DNA of 6,483 nucleotides from Gemmatimonadota bacterium (GTDB lineage: Bacteria; Gemmatimonadota; Gemmatimonadetes; Longimicrobiales; RSA9): the NCBI GenBank assembly GCA_016207445.1, contig JACQPS010000320.1, positions 1 through 6,483 on the forward strand. Direction: 5' to 3'. Below, one piece after another: positions 5,245 to 6,483 of the stretch (position 1 is the first letter of the stretch; every line of letters starts with the position of its first letter). The translations under genes were made by a program, and so were the position numbers. The notes beneath the pieces were generated by a model. It searched no databases. It saw only the letters and a list, made by a program, of their open reading frames with translations, and was not told the DNA's origin.

Positions 5245-6483
5245 ATTCGTCGCACGTTGCTCGTCGCGGCTCTGGGCGCGTTCGCGCTCCTGGCGATCGC
5301 TGCCTCGGCCTCCGCCCAGGCGGTCGGCTCCATCACGGGTCTGGTGACGGACCAGCAATCGGGCCAGCCGCTGGAAGGGGTGCAGGTCTACGTGCCGCAG
5401 TTGAACCGGGGCACGCTGACGCAGTCGAACGGCCGCTACTTCATCATCAACGTGCCGGTCGGCATGTACGCGGTGGAAGGGCGCATGATCGGGTACGCCA
5501 CCGTGCGTTACGAGAACGTGGTGGTCGCCACGGACATCACGCGCCAGGTCAACCTGCAGATGGTCTCGGAGGCATTGGCGGTCGAGGAGATCATTGTGAC
5601 GGCCGAGCGCGTGCCGCTGATCGAGCTGACGGCGGCCGGCTCGCAGAACACGGTGACCTCGGAGGAGCTCTCGGCCCTGCCCGTGACCAGCATCTCGGGC
5701 GCGCTCTCGCTTCAGCAAGGCTTCCTGGAGGTGCCGCAGAACACGGACGTGCTTTCGCTCGGCGAGGTGCGGCGCAACGTGATCTCGCCGGTGCGCATCC
5801 GCGGCGGGCGGGGTGGTGAGACCCTGACCCTGATCGACGGCATTCCCGTGAACAACTGGGTGCTGGGCGGGCGCTCCTTCGACCTGAACGTGACCGCGGT
5901 GGAGCAGGTCGACCTGCTGAAGGGCGGCCTCGAGCCGCAGTACGGCAACGCGCTCTCGGGCGTAGTCAACATCACCACGCGCGAGGGCGGCGCGGAGCCG
6001 CAGGGCTGGCTGGAGATGCGCAGCTCCCGCGTCGCGGGCGAGCTCTTGGGCTGGACCCCGTCGGAGCTCGAGGACCGCATGCAGGTCCAGGGCTCCGTCT
6101 CCGGCACCGTGCCGTTCATCCCGGGCGACCGTCTGCGCTTCGCGCTGTCCGGATCGCAGGGCTCGGCGCGCGCCGACGTCTTCGAGTTCGATAACGACGT
6201 CTTCATCCCGTCCAACCCGCAGGCCAGCACGGCGCACGAGCTCGATGTCTTCCCCGGCTGGCGCGCCTTCGGCTTCGACGAGGAGCGCGACCTGTTCGGC
6301 AAGCTCACCTTCCAGGTGACGCCGGCCACGAAGCTCAACTTCACGGCCATCGACTACCAGCGGCAGTACCAGCCGTTCGACTTCCGTTACCTGCTCACGT
6401 ACGACAACCCGCTGAATTCCCCGATCATTGCCACGGCGGAGGACTCGGCCGCGTACATCATTAACACACTCGGCCTGCTGGGC
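5242..6483 (+). CDS. TonB-dependent receptor with N-terminal carboxypeptidase-regulatory-like domain (3' end missing)
   Basis: The first 414 codons of an outer-membrane, TonB-energised receptor are present; the frame is open to the last base. Start is GTG behind GGGAGG. Residues 1-25 form a signal peptide (IRR, then a hydrophobic core) with predicted cleavage ASA before Q26. Residues ~30-108 are a carboxypeptidase-regulatory-like beta-sandwich: GSITGLVTDQQSGQPLEGVQV, then a GRYFI strand, VPVGMYAVEG and IGYAT. A TonB-box-like EEIIVTAER lies at 115-123. The plug spans about 131-247, with VRIRGG (184-189), LTLIDGIPVNN (195-205) and VEQVDLLKGG..PQYGNALSGVVNITT (220-246). Barrel strands begin near 250, e.g. 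RLRFALSGSQG (297-307) and FGKLTFQVTPATKLNFTAID (352-371). Full-length relatives run to roughly 900-1100 residues, so more than half is outside the window. Substrate cannot be told; no SusD-like partner is visible. The 481-bp gap before it suggests its own promoter. Confidence 0.93.
   Translation, partial: MIRRTLLVAALGAFALLAIAASASAQAVGSITGLVTDQQSGQPLEGVQVYVPQLNRGTLTQSNGRYFIINVPVGMYAVEGRMIGYATVRYENVVVATDITRQVNLQMVSEALAVEEIIVTAERVPLIELTAAGSQNTVTSEELSALPVTSISGALSLQQGFLEVPQNTDVLSLGEVRRNVISPVRIRGGRGGETLTLIDGIPVNNWVLGGRSFDLNVTAVEQVDLLKGGLEPQYGNALSGVVNITTREGGAEPQGWLEMRSSRVAGELLGWTPSELEDRMQVQGSVSGTVPFIPGDRLRFALSGSQGSARADVFEFDNDVFIPSNPQASTAHELDVFPGWRAFGFDEERDLFGKLTFQVTPATKLNFTAIDYQRQYQPFDFRYLLTYDNPLNSPIIATAEDSAAYIINTLGLLG

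Noticed and set aside
5061..5819. Open frame of 252 codons on the plus strand crossing into the receptor gene
   Set aside because: It runs in another frame over the receptor coding region, has no ribosome site, and is an Arg/Gly/Ala-rich shadow.
5194..6237. Open frame of 347 codons on the minus strand
   Set aside because: It is antisense to the receptor gene, whose plug motifs prove the plus-strand frame.

Overview
The window is a high-GC bacterial segment that reads as outer-envelope accessory genes from a member of the FCB-type didermic bacteria. A Gemmatimonadota-like organism is the best guess. The reasons are a Por-secretion-type C-terminal sorting domain next to a PorV/PorQ-family barrel, a TonB-dependent receptor with an N-terminal carboxypeptidase-regulatory domain, and strongly GC-biased third codon positions. 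Every gene whose start is visible has a clear Shine-Dalgarno, which argues against Bacteroidota, where such sites are mostly lacking. The phylum is an inference from style, not from a marker gene.

Bases 1-4760 hold four closely spaced plus-strand genes that look like one operon. They are: (1) the 3' part of a large secreted protein ending in a type-A-like sorting / FlgD-like Ig domain; (2) a complete PorV/PorQ-family outer-membrane barrel, 22 bp downstream; (3) a complete small outer-membrane beta-barrel of about 200 mature residues, 13 bp further on; (4) a GTG-started lipoprotein of 597 residues with no recognised family and apparently repeated beta-rich modules, 34 bp further on. The simplest reading is a surface system in which a secreted cargo is encoded beside a PorV-like shuttle/attachment protein, with a small porin-like barrel and a lipid-anchored partner.

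Bases 4761-5241 are 481 bp without a convincing protein gene but rich in structure. They hold a perfect 14-bp AT-rich palindrome, a hairpin overlapping a TTGACA -35 box with a -10-like box 17 bp downstream, two related hairpin units arranged in imperfect tandem and sharing a 12-base core, and a GC-rich hairpin cluster. This could be a small structured RNA, a structured 5' leader of the next gene, or a REP-like palindromic repeat. It is the least explained part of the window.

Bases 5242-6483 hold the 5' part (414 codons) of a TonB-dependent receptor with a GTG start. It has a signal peptide, a carboxypeptidase-regulatory-like domain, a plug, and the beginning of the barrel, and it runs off the window. 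It probably opens a second transcription unit. All three predicted signal-peptidase-I substrates have glutamine directly after the predicted cleavage site.
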